This document shows positions 1 through 9,380 of a DNA stretch of 64,000 bases, piece after piece. Both the position numbers and the translations under genes were made by a program. The DNA is from Lachnospiraceae bacterium (GTDB lineage Bacteria > Bacillota > Clostridia > Lachnospirales > Lachnospiraceae): NCBI GenBank assembly GCA_020860755.1, contig JAJBTQ010000004.1:30326-94325 (forward strand), read 5' to 3'. How positions within the stretch are numbered: position 1 is the first letter of the stretch; each line of letters begins with the position of its first letter. The notes under the pieces were generated by a model. The model searched no databases. It was given only the letters and a program-made list of their open reading frames with translations, and had not been told where the DNA came from.

Positions 1-646
1 CCTTTTCTCTTGGTCCCTTTTTATCCGCTGTTTCTTCTGCATCTGTATCTTCTGCTGCTGGCTCTTCCGCTGCGGGTTCCTCTGCTGCGGGTTCCTCTGC
101 TGCGGGTTCCTCTGCTGCGGGTTCCTCTGCCGAAGTCTCCTCCTCCGGAGCGATTGCTTCATAGCCTCCCTTCTCGGCAAGCTGATCAAGCACACGTGCG
201 AAGTTGGCGATCGGAGACTGTAAACTTCCGAGCAGCTTTCCGAGCAGCTCCTCCCGGGAAGGAATCGACGCGATCTGCTGCATGGCAGCCGCATCATAGA
301 AATCACCCTCTACAATACCGGCTTTGATCTCAAGAGACTCCATTTTCTTCGCGTATTTCGCGATAAGTCTTGCCGGAGCGGTCGCATCGTCTTTCGAGAT
401 CGCGATGGCACTCGGTCCTTCAAGAACGGGATCGAGCTTTTCAAAATCGGTTCCCTCGAATGCGCGCTTCATCATGGTGTTCTTGTACACTTTGTATACG
501 ATACCCTCTTCTCGGAATGCTCTTCGAAGCTCGGTGTCATCTGCAACATTGATTCCGCGATAGTCGATCACTACTACAGACTGTGCGCCTTCCACCTGGC
601 CGGCGATTTCCTGAATGATCGGCTGTTTCAGTTCAACATTTGCCAC
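1..646 (-). CDS. rplJ: 50S ribosomal protein L10, 3' end truncated by window edge; GTG start; acidic (AEEPA)n C-terminal tail
   Basis: Reverse-strand translation from GTG at 646 reads VANVELKQPIIQEIAGQVEGAQSVVVIDYRGI..., typical L10; open to base 1. Missed by the ORF track because of the GTG start and truncation. Confidence 0.93.
   Translation of the reverse strand, partial: MANVELKQPIIQEIAGQVEGAQSVVVIDYRGINVADDTELRRAFREEGIVYKVYKNTMMKRAFEGTDFEKLDPVLEGPSAIAISKDDATAPARLIAKYAKKMESLEIKAGIVEGDFYDAAAMQQIASIPSREELLGKLLGSLQSPIANFARVLDQLAEKGGYEAIAPEEETSAEEPAAEEPAAEEPAAEEPAAEEPAAEDTDAEETADKKGPREK
69..128. repeat. 15-bp tandem repeat (gctgcgggttcctct x4, plus a degenerate unit at 54-68) within rplJ
   Basis: Four identical 15-nt units read directly; in frame on the minus strand as AEEPA pentapeptides. 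Confidence 0.95.
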
Positions 647-803
647 GATTCGTGCACCTCCTTTTTATTATTTCAATAAAAAACCCCTCTGCCCATAGAC
701 AGAGGGGAAGTAAATCTTTACCCAAACACTTTGTGCTTTCGTAAATTCCCTCGGCTGGCACTAACGTTTACGCCTTGCGGCACCTGCTGTCTTCGGCAAT
801 TGC
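647..803 (-). promoter_or_regulatory. Ribosomal protein L10 leader (5' UTR of rplJ)
   Basis: About 155-nt structured region between a consensus promoter and rplJ, ending in a terminator-like hairpin just before the gene; matches the known arrangement of Firmicutes L10 leaders. Confidence 0.75.
677..707 (-). terminator. Attenuator hairpin in L10 leader
   Basis: CCCCTCTG/CAGAGGGG stem (684-707) followed on the minus strand by a T run. Confidence 0.8.
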
Positions 804-809
804 TTTTGC

Positions 810-838
810 ATTATAGCATGTTCATTTTTTAATGTCAA
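810..838 (-). promoter_or_regulatory. Sigma-A type promoter for rplJ: TTGACA-17-TATAAT
   Basis: Perfect -35 (833-838) and -10 (810-815) on the minus strand with a 17-nt spacer. Confidence 0.88.
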
Positions 839-856
839 CCAACCTTCGGGTCGGGA

Positions 857-1552
857 TCAGGCGGTCAGCTTTGTCGGATTGATCTTGACGCCGGGTCCCA
901 TCGTAGATGTGATGACAACACTCTTTAAGTACTGGCCTTTCAACGCAGCCGGTCTCGCCTTTAAGATGGCTTCCATCAAAGTCTCGAAATTTTCCTGAAG
1001 CTGCTCTTCACTGAACGACGCTTTTCCGACCGGTACATGGATGATGTTGGTCTTGTCCAGTCTGTATTCGATCTTACCGGCTTTGACATCCTGAATCGCC
1101 TTGGCCACGTCCATGGTCACGGTACCGGCCTTCGGGTTCGGCATTAATCCTTTCGGTCCGAGCACACGTCCAAGCCGTCCGACGACGCCCATCATGTCCG
1201 GTGTGGCAATGACTGTGTCAAAATCCAGCCAGCCTTCATTCTGAATCTTCGGGATCAGCTCTTCGCCGCCCACAAAATCAGCTCCTGCCTCCTTGGCCTC
1301 GTCCAGCTTTTCTCCTTTGGCAAACACTAAGACTCGCACACTCTTGCCTGTGCCGTTCGGCAGAACGACTGCTCCACGGATCTGCTGATCTGCATGCCGT
1401 CCGTCACAACCTGTCCGGATGTGAAGCTCAATGGTCTCGTCAAACTTTGCGGTCGCATTCGCTTTTACTGTCTTGATCGCATCCTCGACATCGTACTGCT
1501 CTGCCTTGTCGTAACTTTTTACCGAATCGGTGTATCTCTTTCCTCTTTGCAT
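857..1552 (-). CDS. rplA: 50S ribosomal protein L1
   Basis: 231-aa ORF with the L1 signature region [22 protein letters not shown]. Confidence 0.98.
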   Translation of the reverse strand: MQRGKRYTDSVKSYDKAEQYDVEDAIKTVKANATAKFDETIELHIRTGCDGRHADQQIRGAVVLPNGTGKSVRVLVFAKGEKLDEAKEAGADFVGGEELIPKIQNEGWLDFDTVIATPDMMGVVGRLGRVLGPKGLMPNPKAGTVTMDVAKAIQDVKAGKIEYRLDKTNIIHVPVGKASFSEEQLQENFETLMEAILKARPAALKGQYLKSVVITSTMGPGVKINPTKLTA

Positions 1553-1614
1553 AATGACCTCCTGTGGTAATATCGGGGGAATGCCCTCCCACTTTATACT
1601 GCGCGGCAGCGGGA

Positions 1615-2040
1615 TTAATCCACTACCGTTACGCCCATACTTCTCGCCGTACCGGCGATCATGCTGATCGCTGCCTCTTCAGAAGCAGCATTTAAATCCG
1701 GCTTCTTCATCTCCGCGATCTCCTTTAACTGATCCCGGGTGATCGTCGCCACCTTAACCGTGTTCGGAGTGCCCGAACCGGACTGGATCTTGCAGGCTCT
1801 CTTGATCAGAACCGGAGCCGGCGGTGTCTTTGTAATAAAGCTAAAGCTTCTATCCATATAGACAGTGATCACAACGGGAATGATCAGGTCACCCTGATCC
1901 GCGGTTTTCGCGTTGAACTGCTTCGTGAATTCGACAATGTTCACGCCGTGCTGTCCAAGCGCAGGTCCGACCGGCGGAGCGGGAGTCGCTTTCCCGGCGG
2001 GAATCTGTAATTTGATATATCCTTCTACCTTCTTTGCCAT
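1615..2040 (-). CDS. rplK: 50S ribosomal protein L11
   Basis: 141-aa [30 protein letters not shown]. Confidence 0.98.
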   Translation of the reverse strand: MAKKVEGYIKLQIPAGKATPAPPVGPALGQHGVNIVEFTKQFNAKTADQGDLIIPVVITVYMDRSFSFITKTPPAPVLIKRACKIQSGSGTPNTVKVATITRDQLKEIAEMKKPDLNAASEEAAISMIAGTARSMGVTVVD

Positions 2041-2083
2041 TTGTGACTGCCTCCTGTTATCTTAAAAAGCCTCTGCTTTTATT

Positions 2084-2599
2084 TCACTGTTTCTGTATCT
2101 CTGCAAAACTGATCTCCACCGGAGTCTCCCGGCCGAACAGCTCCACGTTAATCGTCACCGTCTGTTTATTCTCATTCATGGACTGGATCACACCGACGGT
2201 GTCCTTCCAGACTCCGCTGATCACGGAGATCGTGTCACCCGTCTTAAAGTCGTATACGTAATTCTCGGACTGGATCCCGAGCGGTCTCATCTCACGGTCC
2301 GTTAAGGGTACCGGCTTGGACCCGGGGCCGACAAATCCGGTCACGCCTCTCGTGTTCCGGACGACATACCAGGTATCATCATTCATAAACATATTGATGA
2401 GAACATATCCGGGAAACAGCTTCTTCTGGACTGTCTTGCGTGCACCGTTCCGGATCTCGATCACATCTTCCATCGGGATCCGGACCTCGAGGATCTCGTC
2501 CTCCAGATGCCGGTTTTCTATTGTCTTTTCGATATCGGCCTTGACTTTGTTCTCGTATCCGGAATAGGTGTGAACTACATACCAGTTCGCCTCTGCCAT
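2084..2599 (-). CDS. nusG: Transcription termination/antitermination protein NusG
   Basis: 171-aa ORF, NWYVVHTYSGYENKVKADIEK... and KOW region. Confidence 0.97.
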   Translation of the reverse strand: MAEANWYVVHTYSGYENKVKADIEKTIENRHLEDEILEVRIPMEDVIEIRNGARKTVQKKLFPGYVLINMFMNDDTWYVVRNTRGVTGFVGPGSKPVPLTDREMRPLGIQSENYVYDFKTGDTISVISGVWKDTVGVIQSMNENKQTVTINVELFGRETPVEISFAEIQKQ

Positions 2600-2618
2600 A
2601 TACTCGCCCCCGCCTTTC

Positions 2619-2825
2619 TTATAAGGTTACCAGAAAATCGATCCCGTGCTGAATACCAAAGTCCAGCACCGCAATGATAATTGCCAGGATCACCGTAACA
2701 AGGATGACGGCCACCGTCTGTCTTCCGAGCGTAGCCCGATCCGGCCAGACGATCTTTTGAAATTCCGCTCTAAGCCCTCTGAACCAATTTCCGATCCTTG
2801 AAGTACCGTTTGAATTCTCGTCCAT
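2619..2825 (-). CDS. secE: Preprotein translocase subunit SecE
   Basis: 68-aa single-TM protein, FRGLRAEFQKIVWPDR, upstream of nusG. Confidence 0.93.
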   Translation of the reverse strand: MDENSNGTSRIGNWFRGLRAEFQKIVWPDRATLGRQTVAVILVTVILAIIIAVLDFGIQHGIDFLVTL

Positions 2826-2850
2826 TTTTAGCTCCTTTTTGCTGTCCGGA

Positions 2851-3000
2851 CTACTTTGTTTCCTTATGTAAAGTATGCTTTCTGCAGAACTTGCAGTACT
2901 TGTTCATTTCCATTCTGTCCGGATGAGTCCGCTTATCCTTCGTGATGTGATAATTGCGCTGATTGCACTCGGTACATGCCAGAATCACTTTCGTACGCAC
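2851..3000 (-). CDS. rpmG: 50S ribosomal protein L33 (GTG start)
   Basis: Read from sequence: [49 protein letters not shown], with two CxxC motifs. Not in the ORF track (short, GTG start). Confidence 0.95.
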   Translation of the reverse strand: MRTKVILACTECNQRNYHITKDKRTHPDRMEMNKYCKFCRKHTLHKETK

Positions 3001-3132
3001 GGCTGTCCACCTCCACCAAATGTTCTATGTTAAATATATGTCTTTTTGCGTAAAAAAAAAGACCTGTTTCCGTCGCCCATACACTATAGCATAGAAAACA
3101 AGCCTTCGTCAACCGTTTTTTGTGATAATTCT

Positions 3133-3633
3133 TTAGGAAAACGCCTCCCGGATACTTTCATAATGAAGGAACTTGCCCTGCTTGGCCATCTCGCGGATCT
3201 TTTCGGCGTCAGCCAGCATAAAATCGTCCGTTTCCTCGATCTGCAGGTGGACGTCCTCCTTGCCAAAATCCAGAGTAAAGCGATAGACATCCACAAAGTA
3301 GTTGTCTCCCTTGCCAGGATTCTCCCGGTGATACGTGAACAGATATTCACACGGGCAGCCGGATACATCAAGTCCGGTCTCCTCTCCGACCTCACGGATC
3401 ACCGCGTCGCGGGATTCCTCCCCGGCCAAAACGCCGCCGCCCGGAACCTCCCACATGCCGGGGCCCCAGAGTTTGGGCCCCGCCCGCTTTGGGATCAGAT
3501 ACATTCCGTCCATCCGGCGGACTACGCCAAGCGCCGTCAGATGATACTCGTCGTCTTTTAAGCACCAGTCATCGCGTTTCATCAGCCGTCCTGTTTTTTG
3601 TTTGTCTTTATCATAAATGTCCCAATATTCCAT
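3133..3633 (-). CDS. NUDIX hydrolase
   Basis: GGGVLAGEESRDAVIREVGEETGLDV matches the Nudix box GX5EX7REUXEEXGU. Confidence 0.92.
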   Translation of the reverse strand: MEYWDIYDKDKQKTGRLMKRDDWCLKDDEYHLTALGVVRRMDGMYLIPKRAGPKLWGPGMWEVPGGGVLAGEESRDAVIREVGEETGLDVSGCPCEYLFTYHRENPGKGDNYFVDVYRFTLDFGKEDVHLQIEETDDFMLADAEKIREMAKQGKFLHYESIREAFS

Positions 3634-3830
3634 GACAGAAATCTCCTTTCCGACATTTTCCTATTATAAGCCTATCTCCGGGAAATGTCATCCCTTTGCA
3701 CACTGAAAAAAACATAAAGCCATTGAATTTGCCATATCTTTGTGCTATAAATGATACGATTCGACCAAAAGCAGATTTGATTAAAAAACTATTATTTTAA
3801 ACGCTATATATTAAAGGAAGCGATGCCATC

Positions 3831-4781
3831 ATGAAAAAGATTTTTATCAACGGAAGCGAAGGCACGACCGGCCTTCGGATTTTCGAACGATTTGAAAAGC
3901 GCGATGACGTGGAGCTGCTTAAGATTCCTTCCGAACTGCGAAAAGATCCGCACACGGTCAAACAGTTTATGCACGATTCGGACGTGACATTCCTCTGCCT
4001 GCCGGATTCCGCAGCAAAGGAGGCGGCTGCGCTGGCAGCCGATGAGGAGGTGATCTTAATCGATGCCTCCACCGCACACCGGACTGAACCTGGCTGGGTC
4101 TATGGATTCCCGGAGCTTAGTGCCGATCACCGGGAAGCCATCCGAAGCGCACAGCGGATCGCTGTGCCGGGCTGCCATGCCACGGGCATGATCTCGCTCG
4201 TATATCCGCTGGTCGCCGGCGGCATTCTGCCTCCCACCTATCCTGTCTCCTGTTTTTCCGTAACGGGCTACAGCGGCGGCGGGAAAAAAATGATCGAAGC
4301 ATACGAGGCAGACGACCGCAGCCGGGAACTGTATGCTCCCAGAGAGTACGGCCTTTCCCAGATGCACAAACACTTAAAGGAGATGACGACTGTGACCGGG
4401 CTGTCCCGGGATCCGCTCTTCTCCCCCATCGTGGCAGATTTTTACAGCGGCATGCTCGTGTCCGTGCCGGTCTATGCCGATAGGTTAAACGGCAGCCAGA
4501 CCCTTACGACCATTCACGACGCCTATGCGGCACACTATGACGGGGAAAAACTGATCCGCGTCATGCCCCTCGGAGCGGAAAACGACATGGAAGGTTTCCT
4601 CGGCAGCAACAACTGTGCCGGCTGGGACGGACTGGAGATTTTTGTCACCGGAAATAATGACCGGATCCTTTTGTCCGCTCGTTTTGACAATCTGGGGAAA
4701 GGCGCCTCGGGCGCCGCGATCCAGTGCCTCAACATTGCACTCGGATGTGAGGAAACGACGGGACTGAATTTAGATATGTAA
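3831..4781 (+). CDS. argC: N-acetyl-gamma-glutamyl-phosphate reductase (short, type-2-like)
   Basis: 316 aa; INGSEGTTGLRIFERF, VPGCHATGMISLVYPLV active-site Cys region. Confidence 0.92.
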   Translation: MKKIFINGSEGTTGLRIFERFEKRDDVELLKIPSELRKDPHTVKQFMHDSDVTFLCLPDSAAKEAAALAADEEVILIDASTAHRTEPGWVYGFPELSADHREAIRSAQRIAVPGCHATGMISLVYPLVAGGILPPTYPVSCFSVTGYSGGGKKMIEAYEADDRSRELYAPREYGLSQMHKHLKEMTTVTGLSRDPLFSPIVADFYSGMLVSVPVYADRLNGSQTLTTIHDAYAAHYDGEKLIRVMPLGAENDMEGFLGSNNCAGWDGLEIFVTGNNDRILLSARFDNLGKGASGAAIQCLNIALGCEETTGLNLDM

Positions 4782-4802
4782 CAAACCAATGAAATCGCAA
4801 AA

Positions 4803-4842
4803 GGGGGAAGCGTGGAAACCCGCTTCCCCTTCTCTATTTTTC
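4803..4842 (+). terminator. Rho-independent terminator after argC
   Basis: GGGGAAGCG...CGCTTCCCC stem followed by a T-rich tract. Confidence 0.75.
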
Positions 4843-4915
4843 ACTTGACTTTAGTCTGTTAGATTGCTACTATGTTAGCGTATCACGAAAATCACCAAAG
4901 AGAGGAAGATCAAAC

Positions 4916-5824
4916 ATGAAAAAGAAAAAAGTTTTGAGTCTGGTTTTAGTCGCAGGGATGGTTGTCTCCATGACAGCCTGCGGCAGTTCAAGCAGCAGTG
5001 ACGCCTCGAAAGAGACACCGGAAGAAGTGGAAGTGTCTGTGGAAGAAGAGGTAATATCCGTGGAGGACGAAGCGGCAGACGAAGCCGCCGGTGAGACAGT
5101 CGAGGAGTCTGACGCAGACAGCGATGCGGCCTACGTCACTGACAAAGGGACACTTGTAGTCGGCATTACGGACTTTGAGCCCATGGACTATCAGGATGAA
5201 AACGGCGACTGGATTGGCTTTGATGCCGACATGGCCACAGCATTCGGTGAATACATCGGCGTCGATGTAGAGTTTCAGGAGATCGACTGGGACAATAAGA
5301 TCCTTGAGTTAGACGGCAAATCCATCGACTGCGTATGGAACGGTATGACACTTACCGACGAAGTGACGAGCTCCATGGAGTGCTCCAACGCATACTGCAA
5401 CAACCAGCAGGTCGTTGTGGTTCCGGCTGAGATCGCTGACGATTATCAGGATGTTGACAGTCTGTCTTCTCTGTCCTTTGCAGTTGAGGCGGGAAGCGCA
5501 GGCGAGGAGCAGGCTGAGGAATATGGCCTGGACTACACTCCGGTTGAGACACAGTCCAACGCGCTGATGGAGGTCGCGGCAGGAACATCCGATGCGGCGA
5601 TCATCGACCTTCTCATGGCCGCAGCCATGATCGGAGAGGGAACCAGCTATGATGACATGACTTACACCGTCGGCTTGAACGACGAGAAGTATGGCGTCGG
5701 ATTCCGTCAGGGCTCCGACCTGGCCCAGGAGTTGAACGACTTCTTTACAGCAAGCTATGAGGATGGAACTATGATGTCCATCGCTGAGACTTATGGAGTA
5801 CAGGCTTCTATCATCGAGCCTTAA
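4916..5824 (+). CDS. Amino-acid ABC transporter substrate-binding lipoprotein
   Basis: Lipobox (VSMTACGSSSSS), acidic linker, then SBP_bac_3-type domain; followed by permease and ATPase genes. Confidence 0.93.
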   Translation: MKKKKVLSLVLVAGMVVSMTACGSSSSSDASKETPEEVEVSVEEEVISVEDEAADEAAGETVEESDADSDAAYVTDKGTLVVGITDFEPMDYQDENGDWIGFDADMATAFGEYIGVDVEFQEIDWDNKILELDGKSIDCVWNGMTLTDEVTSSMECSNAYCNNQQVVVVPAEIADDYQDVDSLSSLSFAVEAGSAGEEQAEEYGLDYTPVETQSNALMEVAAGTSDAAIIDLLMAAAMIGEGTSYDDMTYTVGLNDEKYGVGFRQGSDLAQELNDFFTASYEDGTMMSIAETYGVQASIIEP

Positions 5825-5836
5825 GCAAACTGAAAG

Positions 5837-5878
5837 GAAGGGAGAGCGGTTTCCCCGTTCTCCCTTTTCTTTTCCCAT
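5837..5878 (+). terminator. Intercistronic hairpin/terminator between SBP and permease
   Basis: GGGAGAgCGG...CCGtTCTCCC stem followed by a T-rich tract. Confidence 0.6.
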
Positions 5879-5905
5879 TTTATCAACAGAAAGCAGGGTA
5901 AAGAC

Positions 5906-6592
5906 ATGAGAGTGTTTTTTGAACAACTGCCGATCGTCCTTCATTCTTTGAACATCGGCTTTTTACAGACAATCAAACTGTTCGGGGTCACATTGTTGGG
6001 AGCGCTCCCCTTAGGGCTTGTGATCTGTTTCGGATCGATATCCCGGTTTAAGCCTCTGGCAGGTTTTTGCAGGGTCCTTATCTGGATCATCCGGGGAACA
6101 CCTTTAATGATCCAGCTTCTGATCATCTACTACTTCCCGGGGCTTGTGCTCGGAAACGCCATCTGGGGCGGCGGAGAGCGGGGGCGCTTTATCGCGGCGT
6201 CCGTCGCGTTTATCATCAATTACTCCTGTTACTTCGCCGTGATCTACCGGGGCGGCATACAGGGTGTACCCGTCGGTCAGGAGGAGGCCGGGCTCGTGCT
6301 CGGTCTGACAAGGCGTCAGATCTTCTCCCGCATCACATTACTTCAGATGGTCAAGCGCATTGTGCCGCCCATGTCCAACGAGATCCTGACACTGGTCAAG
6401 GATACTTCTCTGGCCCGCATCATCGCGCTGCAGGAGATCATCTGGGCCGGCCAGTCATTTATGAAGGGATCCCAGGGGATCTCGGGAGTTATCTGGCCGC
6501 TGTTTTTTACCGCGGTCTACTATCTCATCTTCAACGGCGTCTTAACGATCGTATTCGGGCGCATCGAGAAGAGACTGGAATTTTTCCAATAG
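5906..6592 (+). CDS. Amino-acid ABC transporter permease
   Basis: 228 aa, polar amino-acid permease family; RGTPLMIQLLIIYY and EEAGLVLGLTRRQIFSRI. Confidence 0.94.
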   Translation: MRVFFEQLPIVLHSLNIGFLQTIKLFGVTLLGALPLGLVICFGSISRFKPLAGFCRVLIWIIRGTPLMIQLLIIYYFPGLVLGNAIWGGGERGRFIAASVAFIINYSCYFAVIYRGGIQGVPVGQEEAGLVLGLTRRQIFSRITLLQMVKRIVPPMSNEILTLVKDTSLARIIALQEIIWAGQSFMKGSQGISGVIWPLFFTAVYYLIFNGVLTIVFGRIEKRLEFFQ

Positions 6593-6604
6593 GAGGAGAA
6601 GACA

Positions 6605-7387
6605 ATGCCTATCTTAGAAGTCAAAAATTTGTGCAAATCATTCGGCAAGACCGAAGTGTTAAAGGATATCAACTTTACGCTGGAAGAAAACAATGTCTTG
6701 TCCGTGATCGGCTCCTCCGGCAGCGGAAAAACGACCCTGCTGCGCTGCTTGAACTTCCTGGAGCGACCGGACAAAGGAATCATTGAAGTCCGTGATCAGG
6801 TCCTGTTTGACGGGAATGACGCCTCTACAAAGAGCGATGCCGAGATTCGAAAAAACAGGCTCCACTTTGGACTGGTCTTTCAAAACTTTAACCTTTTCCC
6901 GCAGTATACCGCGCTGGGCAATGTCATGCTCGCCCGGGAACTGCAGGCAAAGGAGCTGCCCGATTACAAAGAGCGAAAAAAAGAGCTCACCGATGAGATC
7001 CGGGAGGAAGCGGTTGCCCTGTTAAACCAGATGGGTCTGGGGGATCGCATGGAAAACTATCCTCACCAGCTCTCCGGCGGACAGTGCCAGCGTGTGGCGA
7101 TCGCCCGGGCACTGGCCTTAAACCCGGACATCCTCTGTTTTGACGAGCCGACTTCCGCGCTCGATCCGGAGCTTACCGGAGAGGTCTTAAAAGTCATCCG
7201 CGAGCTGGCTGATAAAAACACTACCATGATCATTGTCACCCATGAGATGACGTTTGCCCGGGATGTATCGGATCAGGTCATCTTCATGGACGACGGTTAC
7301 GTGCTGGAACAGGGTGATCCGCGTCAGGTCATCGAAAACCCGACCGAAGAGCGGACTAAACAGTTCCTCGCAAACTTTCACGACTGA
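6605..7387 (+). CDS. Amino-acid ABC transporter ATP-binding protein
   Basis: Walker A GSSGSGKTT, signature LSGGQCQRVAIARAL, Walker B ILCFDEPTSALDPE. Confidence 0.97.
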   Translation: MPILEVKNLCKSFGKTEVLKDINFTLEENNVLSVIGSSGSGKTTLLRCLNFLERPDKGIIEVRDQVLFDGNDASTKSDAEIRKNRLHFGLVFQNFNLFPQYTALGNVMLARELQAKELPDYKERKKELTDEIREEAVALLNQMGLGDRMENYPHQLSGGQCQRVAIARALALNPDILCFDEPTSALDPELTGEVLKVIRELADKNTTMIIVTHEMTFARDVSDQVIFMDDGYVLEQGDPRQVIENPTEERTKQFLANFHD

Positions 7388-7402
7388 ATAAAAATGCATA
7401 AA

Positions 7403-7455
7403 AAAGGGATGCACGCTGTGATATGATCACACACTCCTCGTGCATCCCTTTGTTC
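7403..7455. terminator. Bidirectional terminator between convergent genes
   Basis: AAAGGGATGCAC (7403-7414) / GTGCATCCCTTT (7440-7451) inverted repeat flanked by A- and T-rich tracts. Confidence 0.75.
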
Positions 7456-7462
7456 TTTTATT

Positions 7463-8332
7463 CTACAGAGACATTTTTCGGAGCACGCCCTCCGCGTCGA
7501 TCCCCTGGTGGGTGACATAAAGGCGGCAGATCTGAGCTGCCAGATCCTCTTCGATCCCCTGCTTTTTTGCGATCGTGGGAACCGAAGTACCGGCATTGAT
7601 ATCCGAGATAACCTGCTCAACCAGCTCTGTCGTAACGATCGGTTCCTTTGCCCGGCTCGAACTCTTTTTCCTCGTGCTTCTTCCTGAGGAACTCGTTTTA
7701 GCCGCACTCGTCCTTCTTAAATTCTTCTTTCTTCGGGAAACTTTTTCCGAGTCCCGCTTATCGGTATCTTTGCTGCGGGAGATATTTTTCTCATCACTCT
7801 TTTTACGGGAGCTCTTCTGCGGGCTCTTTTTGCGGGAGTTCTTCTTTTCCTCGCTCTTCTTTTCCTCCTCGGAGTGAGGGAGGTCGATCTTCTGCACCTG
7901 AAATGAACCGTCCCCCTCCGTTGCGATGATCGCGATCGTGATCGGCGATGAGACGCGGCGCGGGCCGCAGCTGCCCGGATTCAGCCAGAGCTGACCCTTG
8001 ACGATCTTCTCTTCATACTTGTGCGTATGTCCGGTGATGATGATATCGCGGTCTTCGATCCCTTTTTCGATGTGCTTTTTCATATGGGACATGTAAAATT
8101 TTAAGCCGAACAGATCCAGACTCGTCGTCAGCTCCAGGCCTTCCAATGCCGCCCAGGACTCATCGGCATTGCCGCAGACTGCGCGGACGGGCGCACACTC
8201 CCGCAGCTCATCCAAAAGCTCCGGTTTGTCGATATCCCCGGCGTGCAGGATTGCGTCGCAATCTCTTAACTGTTCTTTTACTTCCGGCCTCAGCAGGCCG
8301 TGCGTATCAGATAAGACCCCGATCTTTCTCAT
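7463..8332 (-). CDS. YfcE/MJ0936-family metallophosphodiesterase with K/S/R-rich linker and C-terminal helical extension
   Basis: N-term GVLSDTHGLL, LHAGDID, GNAD, GHTH motifs; then SEEKKNSRKKSPQKSSRKKS... and about 60 aa of extra C-terminal domain. Confidence 0.9.
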   Translation of the reverse strand: MRKIGVLSDTHGLLRPEVKEQLRDCDAILHAGDIDKPELLDELRECAPVRAVCGNADESWAALEGLELTTSLDLFGLKFYMSHMKKHIEKGIEDRDIIITGHTHKYEEKIVKGQLWLNPGSCGPRRVSSPITIAIIATEGDGSFQVQKIDLPHSEEEKKSEEKKNSRKKSPQKSSRKKSDEKNISRSKDTDKRDSEKVSRRKKNLRRTSAAKTSSSGRSTRKKSSSRAKEPIVTTELVEQVISDINAGTSVPTIAKKQGIEEDLAAQICRLYVTHQGIDAEGVLRKMSL

Positions 8333-8431
8333 ATCCGTCGCTCCAATCTATTATAGATTTTAGCAGATAATCCGCATATTACAAACGAATATAAAAGATT
8401 TTATAGAATTATAATAATTGGTTATATATAG

Positions 8432-9259
8432 TTATTTTTTGCCCAACTCCCAGAACGTCACCGCACTGGCTGCCGCCACATTTAAGGAATCCACCCCGCC
8501 GGACATGGGGATCCGAACGGTATAGTCACAGTCCGCGATCGTCTCCGCAGCCAGCCCCTCACCCTCCGTACCGAGCACGACCGCCAGCCGCTCTTCCCTT
8601 TTAAGCCTGTCATCATCCACGCTGTCGGCATCCTCCCGAAGCGCCATAGCTGCCGTCGCAAACCCATGCTCATTTAACAAACGCATACCATCCTCCGGCC
8701 AGCCTGTCTTCTTGTCAAAAAATGTCCACGGGATCTGGAATACGGTTCCCATACTCACCCGGATCGCCCGCCGATAAAGCGGGTCGCTGCAGGCACGGGT
8801 CAACAATACGGCATCCATGCCGAGCGCTGCAGCCGAGCGAAAGATTGCGCCGATGTTAGTCGGGTTCACAACATCCTCCAGTACTGCCAGCCGCTTTGCG
8901 CCGGCACAGACATCCTCCGCGGACGGCAGAGGCGCCCGGCGCATCGCACAGAGCATCCCGCTCGTCAGCTTAAACCCGATCAGCTGGGAGAGCACATTAA
9001 GATCCGCTGTGTAGACAGTCTTATCCGGACACCGCGCAAGGATCGACTGAGCCTGATCACCTTTAACATGACTCTTTTCCATCACAAGAGAGATCGGCTC
9101 ATACCCGGCGTCAAGCGCCCGGTGGATCACTTTCGGACTCTCAGCCAGAAAAATACCGGGCTGCGGCTCATAGTACCGCAAAAGCTGCACCTCGGTCATA
9201 CGTGCATAGATATCCAGTTCCGGTGCTTCAAAATCAGTGATCTCGTAAATATCAGCCAT
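8432..9259 (-). CDS. TrmH-family (SpoU) RNA 2'-O-methyltransferase
   Basis: DVVNPTNIGAIFRSAAALG, VLGTEGEGL, IPMSGGVDSLNVAAASAV motifs. Confidence 0.94.
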   Translation of the reverse strand: MADIYEITDFEAPELDIYARMTEVQLLRYYEPQPGIFLAESPKVIHRALDAGYEPISLVMEKSHVKGDQAQSILARCPDKTVYTADLNVLSQLIGFKLTSGMLCAMRRAPLPSAEDVCAGAKRLAVLEDVVNPTNIGAIFRSAAALGMDAVLLTRACSDPLYRRAIRVSMGTVFQIPWTFFDKKTGWPEDGMRLLNEHGFATAAMALREDADSVDDDRLKREERLAVVLGTEGEGLAAETIADCDYTVRIPMSGGVDSLNVAAASAVTFWELGKK

Positions 9260-9380
9260 AAATGTCTCTCCAAAACATCGTTTGTTTTATTATACTACAA
9301 AATTTAAAAGTCTACCCTTCTCGACAAAACCTTTTTGTGATATAGTGGGAAATACTTACGCATTGAGAAAGGGAATTTGA

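Noticed and set aside
69-128. Short tandem repeats resembling a CRISPR-like or VNTR array
   Set aside because: Units are contiguous 15-bp in-frame codons of rplJ (AEEPA) with no spacers.
10-327. Plus-strand ORF with LRVPLLRVPL repeats
   Set aside because: Antisense shadow of the rplJ tail repeat.
3640-3830. T-box or arginine-responsive leader upstream of argC
   Set aside because: Region is AT-rich with no T-box consensus or terminator/antiterminator pair seen.
6067-6786. 239-aa plus-strand ORF overlapping the ABC permease and ATPase
   Set aside because: Out-of-frame overlap with two clearly homologous genes; composition is non-protein-like.
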